Assembly (NCBI GenBank): GCA_031277435.1
Contig: JAITMI010000372.1
Span: 1-6,140, forward strand
DNA from: Pseudomonadales bacterium
Lineage (GTDB): Bacteria; Pseudomonadota; Gammaproteobacteria; Pseudomonadales; Pseudohongiellaceae
Length of the DNA stretch: 6,140 bases
Direction of reading: 5' to 3'
Every line of letters starts with the position of its first letter. Position 1 is the stretch's first letter. The notes under the pieces are model-generated. The model searched no databases. It was given only the letters and a program-made list of their open reading frames with translations, and was not told the origin of the DNA. This document shows positions 1 to 6,140 of the stretch, piece after piece. Both the position numbers and the translations under genes were made by a program.

Positions 1-3
1 TAA
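1..3 (+). other. Possible stop codon of an upstream gene
   Basis: The window opens with TAA, 13 bases before the DUF1552 start codon. Gaps this short are used elsewhere in this operon (1 and 18 bases), so the triplet could end a preceding co-transcribed gene. In related loci a cytochrome-PSD (DUF1592-type) gene often precedes a DUF1552 gene, which makes that the most likely neighbour. Nothing upstream is visible, so this is a guess from spacing and context. Confidence 0.25.
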
Positions 4-9
4 CGGGAG
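4..9 (+). promoter_or_regulatory. Ribosome binding site for the DUF1552 gene
   Basis: CGGGAG lies 7 bases before the ATG at 17 and 13 bases before the second in-frame ATG at 23. The spacing favours the first ATG as the start, giving an N-terminus of Met-Phe-Met-Thr-Lys-Lys. Confidence 0.5.
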
Positions 10-16
10 CAGCCTT

Positions 17-1339
17 ATGTTCATGACGAAAAAACATTTGCCGCGGCGGACGCTTCTGCGTGGCGTGGGCGCCAGTATCGCTTTACCTTTGCTGGACGCC
101 ATGATTCCCGCGGGAACGGCGCTGGCGCAGACCGCCGCCGCGCCCACGCCGCGTTTTGGTTTCGTGTATTTTCCGCACGGCGCCGTGATGGATCGCTGGC
201 TGCCGCGCACCACGGGGGCCGATTTCGAACTGCCGCAAATTCTCCAACCGTTCGAAGCCTTCAAGGCGCGGATGACTCTGGTGAGCGGTTTGCGCAACAA
301 GGCGGCGGAAGGCGGCGCCGTGCATCAGATCACGCCCGGCACCTGGCTGAGCTGCGCGCATCCCTCCGAAGCGGGTGATCCATCTCGTTTGGGCATCAGC
401 GCGGACCAGATAGCGGCGCGGCGCTTAGGCGCGGACACCCCGTTCCCGTCCCTGGAATACTGCGTCGAGGTCAAACGCTCCAGCGGTGCGTGCGATCCCG
501 ATTTCGGCTGCGGCTTCAATGCCTCGATTGCCTTCCAGTCGCGCAATCAGCCCTTGCCGATGGAACATAATCCGCGCAAGCTGTTTTACCGGCTGTTCGG
601 CGAGGGTGACAATCAGGCGGAGCGCGAACTGATCGCCGACAAATCGCGCAGTCTGCTGGATTTCGCTTCCGCCAATGCGCAAACCTTGCAAAAATCCCTC
701 GGCGCGGCGGATCGCGTATTGCTGGATGACTATCTCTATTCCGTCAGAGAAATAGAACGTCAGGTGCAAAAAATCAGCGATCAGGATTTCTCCGATCTTG
801 ACCTGCCGCAAGCCCCCACGCGAGTGCCGCCCAATTTCGAGGATCACATCAATTTGATGTTTGATCTCTTGGCCATCGCCTGGCAGGCGAATTTGACCAG
901 GGTATCAACCCTGATGATGGCCGCCGAAGTCAGCATGTTGACCTACAACCAGATTGGCGTCTCCGACGCCTTCCATCCAGTATCGCATCATCAGAACAAT
1001 CCGGACAAAATCGAGCGCTTGGCCAAAATACAGACTTATCATTCACAATTATTCGCGCGTTTTTTGGAAAAATTGGCCGCCATTCCCGATGGCGATGGTT
1101 CGTTATTGGATCATTCGATCCTGCTCTATGGCAGCAACATGAGCAATTCCGATCTGCATGACGCCAGCCCCTTGCCATCGGCGGTGTTCGGTCATGGTTA
1201 CGGCAAAATAAAGGGCGGCCAGCATCTGGCGTATCCGGCTGATACGCCCTTGGCGAATCTCATGTTGACCTTGTTGCAACGCGGCGGCGTCGAGGTGGAG
1301 GCGCTGGGCAATAGCACCGGTATTTTGGCGGAAGTGTAA
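17..1339 (+). CDS. Tat-exported DUF1552 (HXXSHH family) protein
   Basis: This 440-aa protein matches the DUF1552/HXXSHH family (PF07586) over its whole length. Residues 9-16 (PRRTLLRG) form a twin-arginine motif, followed by a hydrophobic stretch and a likely signal peptidase site after A35-L36-A37, so the protein should reach the periplasm already folded. Family landmarks seen are the SADQIAA segment near 128, a C159/C165 pair, DDYLYSVREIERQ at 237-249, the signature HPVSHH at 320-325, a DGDGSLLDHS segment near 358-367, and LYGSNMS followed by LH at 370-381. The C-terminal PLANLMLTLL and GNSTG segments are present, so the gene looks intact. The histidine cluster suggests metal binding, but the family's reaction is unknown to me. 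The stop is one base before the next start, so translation is probably coupled to the ankyrin gene downstream. The family call is firm; the function is open. Confidence 0.93.
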   Translation: MFMTKKHLPRRTLLRGVGASIALPLLDAMIPAGTALAQTAAAPTPRFGFVYFPHGAVMDRWLPRTTGADFELPQILQPFEAFKARMTLVSGLRNKAAEGGAVHQITPGTWLSCAHPSEAGDPSRLGISADQIAARRLGADTPFPSLEYCVEVKRSSGACDPDFGCGFNASIAFQSRNQPLPMEHNPRKLFYRLFGEGDNQAERELIADKSRSLLDFASANAQTLQKSLGAADRVLLDDYLYSVREIERQVQKISDQDFSDLDLPQAPTRVPPNFEDHINLMFDLLAIAWQANLTRVSTLMMAAEVSMLTYNQIGVSDAFHPVSHHQNNPDKIERLAKIQTYHSQLFARFLEKLAAIPDGDGSLLDHSILLYGSNMSNSDLHDASPLPSAVFGHGYGKIKGGQHLAYPADTPLANLMLTLLQRGGVEVEALGNSTGILAEV

Positions 1340-1340
1340 G

Positions 1341-2894
1341 ATGAAAACGCATTGGTCATGCCTGATCGCGGCGGTGGCATCGTTGTATTCGTTTGGCGTA
1401 GCGGCGCAATTGCCACAGTTGCTCGAAGCGGGGCAGGGCGCCGCCGCGCGCGAAGCAGTGGCGCAGGGCAGCGACGTCAATGAGCGCTCCGTCGATGGCA
1501 CCAGCGCCTTGCATTGGGCGGTTTATCAGGGCGATCTGGCGCTGGTAAATTTATTGATTGAACACGGCGCGGACGTGAATGCGCGCAACGATTACGGCGC
1601 CACGCCCTTATCCACCGCGGCGGTCAATGCCAATGCCGGTATCATCCAGGCATTATTGACCGCGGGCGCCGATGCCAATGCCCGCAATGCCGACAACGAA
1701 ACGGCCTTGATGGTAGTTGCACGCGCTGGCGGCGTCGAGGCCGCGCGTCTGTTGCTGACGCATGGCGCGGAGGTCAATGCCGCGGAAAATCTGGCCGGAC
1801 AAACCGCGTTGATGTGGGCGGCGGCGCACCGGCATCCAGACATGCTGCGCCTCTTGCTGGAAGCCGGCGCCGAGGTGGATGCCACGAGCGCCTTTCGTGA
1901 CTGGCCGCGCATAGTAACGGCGGAACCGCGCATCAAGACGCTGTACAGCGGCGGCTTCACCGCCTTGCTCTACGCCGCGCGTGAAGGTTGCCGTGATTGC
2001 GCGGAGGTCTTATTGGCGGCGGGCGCGGACATCGACAAGACGGATCCTTGGGGTATTACGCCGCTGATCCTGGCGTTATTGAACATGAATTTCGATACGG
2101 CGGCGCTGTTGATCGAAGCCGGCGCCGACGTGAATCGCTGGGACTGGTGGGGGCGCACGCCCTTGTATGCCGCCATTGATCTGAACACCTTGCCGCAGGG
2201 TTCGCGGCCAGATTTGCCGTCTACGGATAGCTTGAGTGGCCTTGATCTGGCGCGAATGCTGCTGGAACGCGGCGCCGATCCGAATATCCGTCTCAAGAAC
2301 GAACCGCCAGCGCGCGGCGGTACTGGTGATCGCGGCCAGCTTGAAGGCAGCACCGATGCTTACGTGTTGAGCGCCGGCGCCACCGCCTTGCACCGCGCGG
2401 CGAAATCGAGTGACGACGCGGCGATCAAACTGCTGGTGGAATATGGCGCCAACGTGAACCTGCCCAATCAGATTTGGGGCATTACGCCGATTCTGGCCGC
2501 CGCTGGCGTAGGGCACATATTGGGTAATTTCGCCGAGTATCCTTCGCGCGGCGCCTTCAAGACCGACGCGCAAGCGGTGGCGACGGTCAAACTGTTGCAG
2601 TCGTTTGGCGCCGATATTCTGGCGCGCGACAAGCGCGGTTTCACCGCGGCGCATGGCGCGGCGGAAATGGGCTGGAGTGAAACTCTGCGTTATTTGCACG
2701 CGCAAGGCGTGCCGCTGGATGCCGTGGCGCTCACCCCGGATCGCCTCTTGCCGGGCGGCTCCTATACCTACAAAGTGCCGGTGAAATTTCCTGAACCAGG
2801 CCCGCAAGACAACTGGACGCCCTTGGAATCCGCGCGGCACGAAGGCCATACGGAAGGCGCCGAGCTGATTCAAACCTTATTATTGCCGCCGTAG
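1341..2894 (+). CDS. Exported ankyrin-repeat protein (first paralogue)
   Basis: This 517-aa protein starts with a Sec-type signal (basic N-terminus, hydrophobic core 8-19, cleavage likely after V20-A21-A22). The mature part is nearly all ankyrin repeats: a degenerate cap at about 24-52, then units starting near 53, 86, 119, 153, 205, 238, 271, 346, 380 and 433, and a partial C-terminal unit near 491. Each shows the G-x-T-A/P-L start and the LL-x-x-G-A-D-x-N end. Linkers without repeat pattern interrupt the array at about 186-204, 282-300 and 318-345. The only two mature cysteines form a CXXC pair (C217-R-D-C220) in the fifth unit; no His follows, so it is not a haem site. Ankyrin arrays bind proteins, and in the periplasm this one likely acts as a scaffold or chaperone for products of the same operon (inference). 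The start is one base after the previous stop, with a weak GGAAGTG at 1330-1336. It is paralogous to the gene at 3069. Confidence 0.9.
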   Translation: MKTHWSCLIAAVASLYSFGVAAQLPQLLEAGQGAAAREAVAQGSDVNERSVDGTSALHWAVYQGDLALVNLLIEHGADVNARNDYGATPLSTAAVNANAGIIQALLTAGADANARNADNETALMVVARAGGVEAARLLLTHGAEVNAAENLAGQTALMWAAAHRHPDMLRLLLEAGAEVDATSAFRDWPRIVTAEPRIKTLYSGGFTALLYAAREGCRDCAEVLLAAGADIDKTDPWGITPLILALLNMNFDTAALLIEAGADVNRWDWWGRTPLYAAIDLNTLPQGSRPDLPSTDSLSGLDLARMLLERGADPNIRLKNEPPARGGTGDRGQLEGSTDAYVLSAGATALHRAAKSSDDAAIKLLVEYGANVNLPNQIWGITPILAAAGVGHILGNFAEYPSRGAFKTDAQAVATVKLLQSFGADILARDKRGFTAAHGAAEMGWSETLRYLHAQGVPLDAVALTPDRLLPGGSYTYKVPVKFPEPGPQDNWTPLESARHEGHTEGAELIQTLLLPP

Positions 2895-2937
2895 CTGAAT
2901 GCCCCGGCGCATTTACGACGGCCAAAACTGGATTTTT

Positions 2938-2944
2938 GAAGGGG
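2938..2944 (+). promoter_or_regulatory. Candidate ribosome binding site for the small ORF
   Basis: GAAGGGG sits 9 bases before the ATG at 2954, with an A/T-rich spacer (AATAATTTT). It is at least as good as the sites of the clear genes here, and is the main reason to consider the small ORF translated. Confidence 0.4.
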
Positions 2945-2953
2945 AATAATTTT

Positions 2954-3043
2954 ATGAACAGTAATAGCAAAAACATCGCGGAGCCACTGCTCACGGCTAT
3001 GGCGTTGTGGCAGAAACAATGCGTTCAAAATCTGAATCCTTGA
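2954..3043 (+). CDS. Possible small ORF, 29 aa, unknown
   Basis: The frame runs from ATG at 2954 to TGA at 3041-3043. The product begins MNSNSKNIAEPLL and continues with a segment containing ALWQKQC, ending in Asn-Leu-Asn-Pro. It has no signal peptide and no membrane segment; the middle could form a short amphipathic helix. I do not recognise it. It could be a real small protein, a leader whose translation affects the downstream ankyrin gene 25 bases later, the surviving N-terminus of a decayed gene, or chance. The frame after the TGA shows no protein-like sequence for the next stretch, which argues against a simple nonsense mutation in a longer gene. It rests on the ribosome binding site and position only. 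Confidence 0.3.
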   Translation: MNSNSKNIAEPLLTAMALWQKQCVQNLNP

Positions 3044-3058
3044 AATACACGGCCTTGC

Positions 3059-3064
3059 GGGGTG
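3059..3064 (+). promoter_or_regulatory. Ribosome binding site for the second ankyrin gene
   Basis: GGGGTG lies 4 bases before the ATG at 3069. It can pair with the 16S rRNA tail if one G-U wobble is allowed (GAGGTG would be the canonical form). It supports this ATG over the in-frame ATG at 3087, which would cut off most of the signal peptide. The same element precedes the cytochrome gene. Confidence 0.5.
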
Positions 3065-3068
3065 CGAC

Positions 3069-4607
3069 ATGTTGACGATTTCACGAATGATATGCGCGGC
3101 AATTCCGCTACTGCTCAGCATGAAAGCCGCCGCCGTCACCGAGAGCGAATTATGGGCGGCGGCGCGCAGCGGCAATAACGCCGTGCTCGTGACGATTCTG
3201 GAACAAGACCTTGCGGTCGATGCGCGTCAGCCCGATGGTACCAGCGCGCTGCACTGGGCCGTGCTGGGCGGGCATCTGGCGGCGGTGAATACTTTGCTGG
3301 CGGCCGGCGCCGACGCCAACGCGAGCGACCGCTATGGCACCACTCCACTGTCGCTGGCCGCCTTGAACGGTGACGCGGCGGTGGCGGCGGCCTTGTTACA
3401 GGCCGGAGCGAATCCCAACGTGCTGGACGCCGCGCATGAATCGGTATTGATGACCGCCGCGCGCACCGGCGTGGTGGAAGTGGTGGATTTGTTGCTCGAG
3501 CATGGCGCGCTCGCCGGTTATGTGGAGCCGCACTATGGACTGTCGGCGCTGATGCTGGCGGCCTTGGAGAATCATCCTGAGGTGGTGACGCGGTTGACGC
3601 GCCTGGGGGCGCGCGTCAATCAGCGCACTCGTATAGGCCCGGAACAACCGTTCATCATTCCCTGCAAGGGCGGCTGCGGCTCGGAAGGCGTGGGCATCAA
3701 TCGCGGTGGCGTACCGGATCGCGGCGAGCGCCCCGAGATCGATGGCGGCATGACGCCACTATTGTATGCCGCCCGCGACGGCAGGCTTGAAGTTGCGCAA
3801 GCGCTGCTTGCCGCCGGCGCCGATCTGGAACAAACGGAAGCTAATGAAATCACGCCTTTGCTGATGGCGCTGCTCAATGGCCAAGTGGAGGTGGCGCAGT
3901 TTTTTCTCGACCACGGCGCCCAGGTGAATGTGGCCGATTTTTATGGCCGCACGCCCTTATTCGCCGCCGTGGAATACCGCAATCTGGACATGAACAACAA
4001 TGACGATCCCAACCCCGTGCATAACGGCGTGGCGCGCGAAAAGCTTTTCCCCGTGATTGAACGCTTGTTACAAGCTGGCGCCAAGGTCAATGCCCGCACC
4101 AGGGAATATCCGCCTTCGCGCCGCTGGATTCACGCTCGCAATGACATCACCTGGGTAGACATGACCGGCCAGACGCCGTTCGTGCGCGCCGCGTTTTCCG
4201 GCGACGTGGAAGCCATGCGGCTCTTGCTGGAGCATGGCGCCGACCCCTTCATCACCACTTATGGCGGCACTTCCGCGCTGATGGCCGCCGCTGGTCTCAA
4301 CTGGCGGGAAACACAAAGTTATTCAGTGTCCGCCGCCGCGCTGCTTGAGGCCGTCAACTTGTGCATCGAACTGGGGCTGGACGTGAATGCCAGCAACTCC
4401 ATGGGGCTTACCGCGCTATTGGGCGCCGCCAACCGCGGTTCGAACGACATCATCGAAGTGCTGGTGGCGCACGGCGCCAGGCTCGACATCCAGGATGCCG
4501 AAGGCCGCACGCCATTACAGTGGGCGCAAGGCGTTTTTCTGGGCGATCTGGGGGCGCAGCCCAAACCGGAAACCGTCACGCTGTTACGCCAGCTTGGCGC
4601 GGAATAA
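3069..4607 (+). CDS. Exported ankyrin-repeat protein (second paralogue)
   Basis: This 512-aa protein has a Sec signal (hydrophobic 8-17, cleavage likely after A20-A21-A22). A cap at 25-56 is followed by ankyrin units starting near 57, 90, 123, 157, 227, 260, 293, 367, 400, 446 and 479. A glycine-rich loop at about 190-226 interrupts the array and carries C199-K-G-G-C203; another linker lies at 304-322, and one rich in Arg/Trp at 344-366. The C-terminal half (VDMTGQTPF at 363-371, NSMGLTAL at 443-450, GAANRGSNDII at 452-462, GRTPLQWAQGVF at 479-490) resembles ankyrin proteins I know from loci with DUF1552 and cytochrome-PSD genes in Acidobacteria and Gammaproteobacteria. It shares repeat order and interruption sites with the protein at 1341, so the two arose by old duplication. 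The role is probably periplasmic protein binding within this system (inference). The next gene starts 18 bases after its stop. Confidence 0.92.
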   Translation: MLTISRMICAAIPLLLSMKAAAVTESELWAAARSGNNAVLVTILEQDLAVDARQPDGTSALHWAVLGGHLAAVNTLLAAGADANASDRYGTTPLSLAALNGDAAVAAALLQAGANPNVLDAAHESVLMTAARTGVVEVVDLLLEHGALAGYVEPHYGLSALMLAALENHPEVVTRLTRLGARVNQRTRIGPEQPFIIPCKGGCGSEGVGINRGGVPDRGERPEIDGGMTPLLYAARDGRLEVAQALLAAGADLEQTEANEITPLLMALLNGQVEVAQFFLDHGAQVNVADFYGRTPLFAAVEYRNLDMNNNDDPNPVHNGVAREKLFPVIERLLQAGAKVNARTREYPPSRRWIHARNDITWVDMTGQTPFVRAAFSGDVEAMRLLLEHGADPFITTYGGTSALMAAAGLNWRETQSYSVSAAALLEAVNLCIELGLDVNASNSMGLTALLGAANRGSNDIIEVLVAHGARLDIQDAEGRTPLQWAQGVFLGDLGAQPKPETVTLLRQLGAE

Positions 4608-4613
4608 GGCGGC

Positions 4614-4620
4614 GGGGTGA
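4614..4620 (+). promoter_or_regulatory. Ribosome binding site for the cytochrome-PSD gene
   Basis: GGGGTGA ends 5 bases before the ATG at 4626 and lies within the 18-base gap after the ankyrin stop. The spacing favours ATG 4626 over the in-frame ATG at 4635. Confidence 0.55.
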
Positions 4621-4625
4621 ATACA

Positions 4626-6140
4626 ATGAATCGAATGCTACCCAGACTTATCGTTCCGGCCAGCTTGCTGTTGAGCGCGATGCACTTGCGCGGCGCGGAA
4701 GCGGCGCTTGAGCGGCCAGAGTTCATTCAGCGCTATTGTCTACAGTGCCACAATCTTGACGATTATGCCGGCGGCCTGGCTTTCGACTTGCTGCCAATCG
4801 AAGCGGTGGCCGGCAATGAGGTGATTTGGGAACAAGTGCTCAAAAAAGCCGCCGTCGGCATGATGCCGCCGCCCGGCCAGGAGCAGCCGCCCCATGCGGA
4901 ACTGACGGATTTTCTGACGGCGATCAAGCAGGATTTGGCGCAAGCCGCGCAACTGGCGCCGAACCCCGGCACGCCAGCCTTGCACCGGCTGAATGCGCGC
5001 GAGTATCAGAATGCCATACGTGACTTATTGTCTTTGCCCATTGAAGCGCGCGAACTCTTGCCGGCTGATGATTCCATCGAGGGTTTCGACAATATCGCCG
5101 ACGGGCTCGTGGTATCGCCCGCCTTGGTTCAAGCCTATATTTCCGCCGCTGGTAAGATCAGCCGGCTGGCGGTCGGCGATGCCTCGATTTCATCCACCAT
5201 CACCGAGTATCGCGCCGCCGATCCCACCCAATCCATCCGGCTTGAAGGTCTGCCGCTGGGTACTCGCGGCGGCGTAGTTGCTGAACATGTGTTCCCCTTG
5301 GATGGGGATTATGATATCAGCGTGAGCCGCAGCGGCCCTGCCTCATTCATGCGAACGCCGGTAGGGCTCAAGGATCAAATCGAAATTTTGCTCGATGGTG
5401 AGCGCGTGCATCTCTTCCCGCCGGGGCAGGCCGGCAGCGTCAAGGTGCCGGTGAGCGCGGGCCCGCATACGCTTGCCGCCGCTTTCGTGCGGCAACAGCA
5501 GGGCTATGGCGTGGATGGCACTTATGCGGGTTTTTTCGCCAATACCCGCGTGACGGCGCTCAGCATTACCGGCCCGGTGCAAGCCAAGGGGCCGGGCGAT
5601 ACGGCCAGCCGCCGCCGTATTTTCACCTGTCAGCCGCTGGAGTTGGCGGAAGAAATGCCCTGCGCGCGTGAAATCGCCGAAAATCTGGCGCTGCGCGCCT
5701 ACCGGCGGCCAGTCGATGCGGACTCGCTTGATGTATTGATGGCGTTTTTCGCCAAGGGGCGCGCCGTTGATTTTGATACCGGCATTCAATATGTAGTTGC
5801 TCGCCTACTTGTTGACCCAAAATTCATTTACCGTTTCGAGGAGGAGCCGGCCGACCTGCCCGTTGGCGAGGCATTCCGCGTCGATGACTTCGATCTGGCC
5901 TCGCGTCTGTCATTCTTTTTGTGGAGCAGTATCCCGGATGACGAACTGTTGACGCTGGCGGCAGAGCGCCGCTTGTCGGAGCCCGAGGTATTGCGATCTC
6001 AAGTAACGCGCATGTTGAACGACCCCAAATCGGAGGCGCTGGTGAACAACTTCGCCGCGCAGTGGCTGTCGCTCCAATTGCTGGACAGCGCCACGCCGGT
6101 GGCGCCGGAATTTGACGAAGGATTGCGCGCGGCGATGCGC
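4626..6140 (+). CDS. Exported cytochrome c protein with DUF1587/1595/1592 domains (3' end outside window)
   Basis: The frame is open for 505 codons to the window edge. A Sec signal covers about 1-26 (G-A-E-A before the mature start). A planctomycete-type cytochrome c domain (PSCyt1) spans about 30-105: the haem motif is C38-L-Q-C41-H42, and M79 or M80 in VGMMPPPG is the likely axial ligand. DUF1587 follows at about 119-183 (HRLNAREYQNAIRDLL). A beta-rich stretch at about 195-318 resembles a carbohydrate-binding-like sandwich. DUF1595 lies at about 345-405 (REIAENLALRAYRRPVD), with a likely paired C335/C346 just before it. DUF1592 begins near 417 (FDLASRLSFFLWSSIPDDEL) and is still running at the edge. 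DUF1588 and DUF1585 would be expected beyond it. Proteins of this type are usually about 750-900 aa, so a third or more is missing. It should be a periplasmic monohaem protein. Its pathway is unknown; pairing with DUF1552 is a recurrent context. Confidence 0.92.
   Translation, partial: MNRMLPRLIVPASLLLSAMHLRGAEAALERPEFIQRYCLQCHNLDDYAGGLAFDLLPIEAVAGNEVIWEQVLKKAAVGMMPPPGQEQPPHAELTDFLTAIKQDLAQAAQLAPNPGTPALHRLNAREYQNAIRDLLSLPIEARELLPADDSIEGFDNIADGLVVSPALVQAYISAAGKISRLAVGDASISSTITEYRAADPTQSIRLEGLPLGTRGGVVAEHVFPLDGDYDISVSRSGPASFMRTPVGLKDQIEILLDGERVHLFPPGQAGSVKVPVSAGPHTLAAAFVRQQQGYGVDGTYAGFFANTRVTALSITGPVQAKGPGDTASRRRIFTCQPLELAEEMPCAREIAENLALRAYRRPVDADSLDVLMAFFAKGRAVDFDTGIQYVVARLLVDPKFIYRFEEEPADLPVGEAFRVDDFDLASRLSFFLWSSIPDDELLTLAAERRLSEPEVLRSQVTRMLNDPKSEALVNNFAAQWLSLQLLDSATPVAPEFDEGLRAAMR

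Larger units (their letters stand above)
2895..3068 (+). other. AT-richer gap between the two ankyrin genes
   Basis: This 174-base stretch is the only sizeable break in the operon and is visibly more AT-rich than the flanking genes. An imperfect inverted repeat spans the end of the first ankyrin gene (2885-2892 with 2915-2922, 7 of 8 pairs). A run of five T lies at 2933-2937, ten bases past the stem, so this is at best a weak attenuator. I found no convincing -35/-10 pair. The gap also holds a 29-codon open frame, listed separately. It could carry an internal promoter for the downstream ankyrin and cytochrome genes. Confidence 0.5.

Noticed and set aside
2076..2873. A 265-codon open frame on the - strand inside the first ankyrin gene
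   Set aside because: It lies wholly opposite a clear ankyrin array, its translation is rich in Arg/Gln/His without any domain, and GC-rich repeat coding readily leaves the opposite strand open. The other - strand frames here are explained the same way.
2885..2937. Possible terminator after the first ankyrin gene
   Set aside because: The stem (2885-2892 with 2915-2922) has a mismatch and a 22-base loop, overlaps the stop codon, and the T run is ten bases away, so it is not a convincing intrinsic terminator.
3041..3110. Small ORF as the 5' part of a longer gene broken by the TGA at 3041
   Set aside because: Reading on in the same frame gives an Arg-rich sequence overlapping the second ankyrin gene, with no protein-like pattern, so no continuation is supported.
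4361..4711. A + strand open frame overlapping the end of the second ankyrin gene and the start of the cytochrome gene
   Set aside because: It is out of frame with two well-supported genes and its translation is an Arg/Gly-rich shadow with no recognisable motif.
68..6110. Very frequent palindrome GGCGCC (about 23 copies by eye, against roughly 4-5 expected at this GC content)
   Set aside because: About 18 copies fall in the two ankyrin genes, mostly encoding the repeated Gly-Ala of the ankyrin consensus. The excess is largely explained by protein repeats and codon preference, not a separate DNA signal.

Overview
The window is GC-rich (roughly 60% by eye), tightly packed and coded entirely on the + strand. 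It carries three complete genes, one gene that runs off the right edge, and one doubtful 29-codon open frame. All four main products have N-terminal export signals, so this looks like an operon for an envelope (periplasmic) system. The combination of a DUF1552 (HXXSHH) protein, a planctomycete-type cytochrome c protein with PSD-family domains, and exported ankyrin proteins is known from Planctomycetes, Acidobacteria, Myxococcota and uncultured Gammaproteobacteria. The composition and Shine-Dalgarno use would suit an uncultured proteobacterium or acidobacterium, but the window alone does not settle the taxon.

Layout: 17-1339 encodes a full-length DUF1552 protein with a twin-arginine (Tat) signal. 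One base after its stop, 1341-2894 encodes a Sec-exported ankyrin protein. A 174-base gap (2895-3068), more AT-rich than its surroundings, holds a possible 29-aa ORF at 2954-3043 with a plausible ribosome binding site. At 3069-4607 lies a second, paralogous Sec-exported ankyrin protein. After an 18-base gap, 4626 to the window end (6140) encodes the first 505 residues of a c-type cytochrome fused to PSD-family domains (PSCyt1, DUF1587, a beta-rich middle region, DUF1595, DUF1592). The rest lies outside the window.

Working together (inference): the cytochrome-PSD protein would supply a covalent haem and a large uncharacterised module. The DUF1552 protein is probably exported folded and is a candidate metal-binding or enzymatic partner. 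The two ankyrin proteins would act as periplasmic scaffolds, chaperones or protective partners. The biochemical function of the PSD/DUF1552 families is not established to my knowledge, so this is a candidate for an undescribed envelope redox or polymer-processing system, not a recognised pathway. No RNA genes, CRISPR arrays, insertion sequences or convincing terminators were seen.
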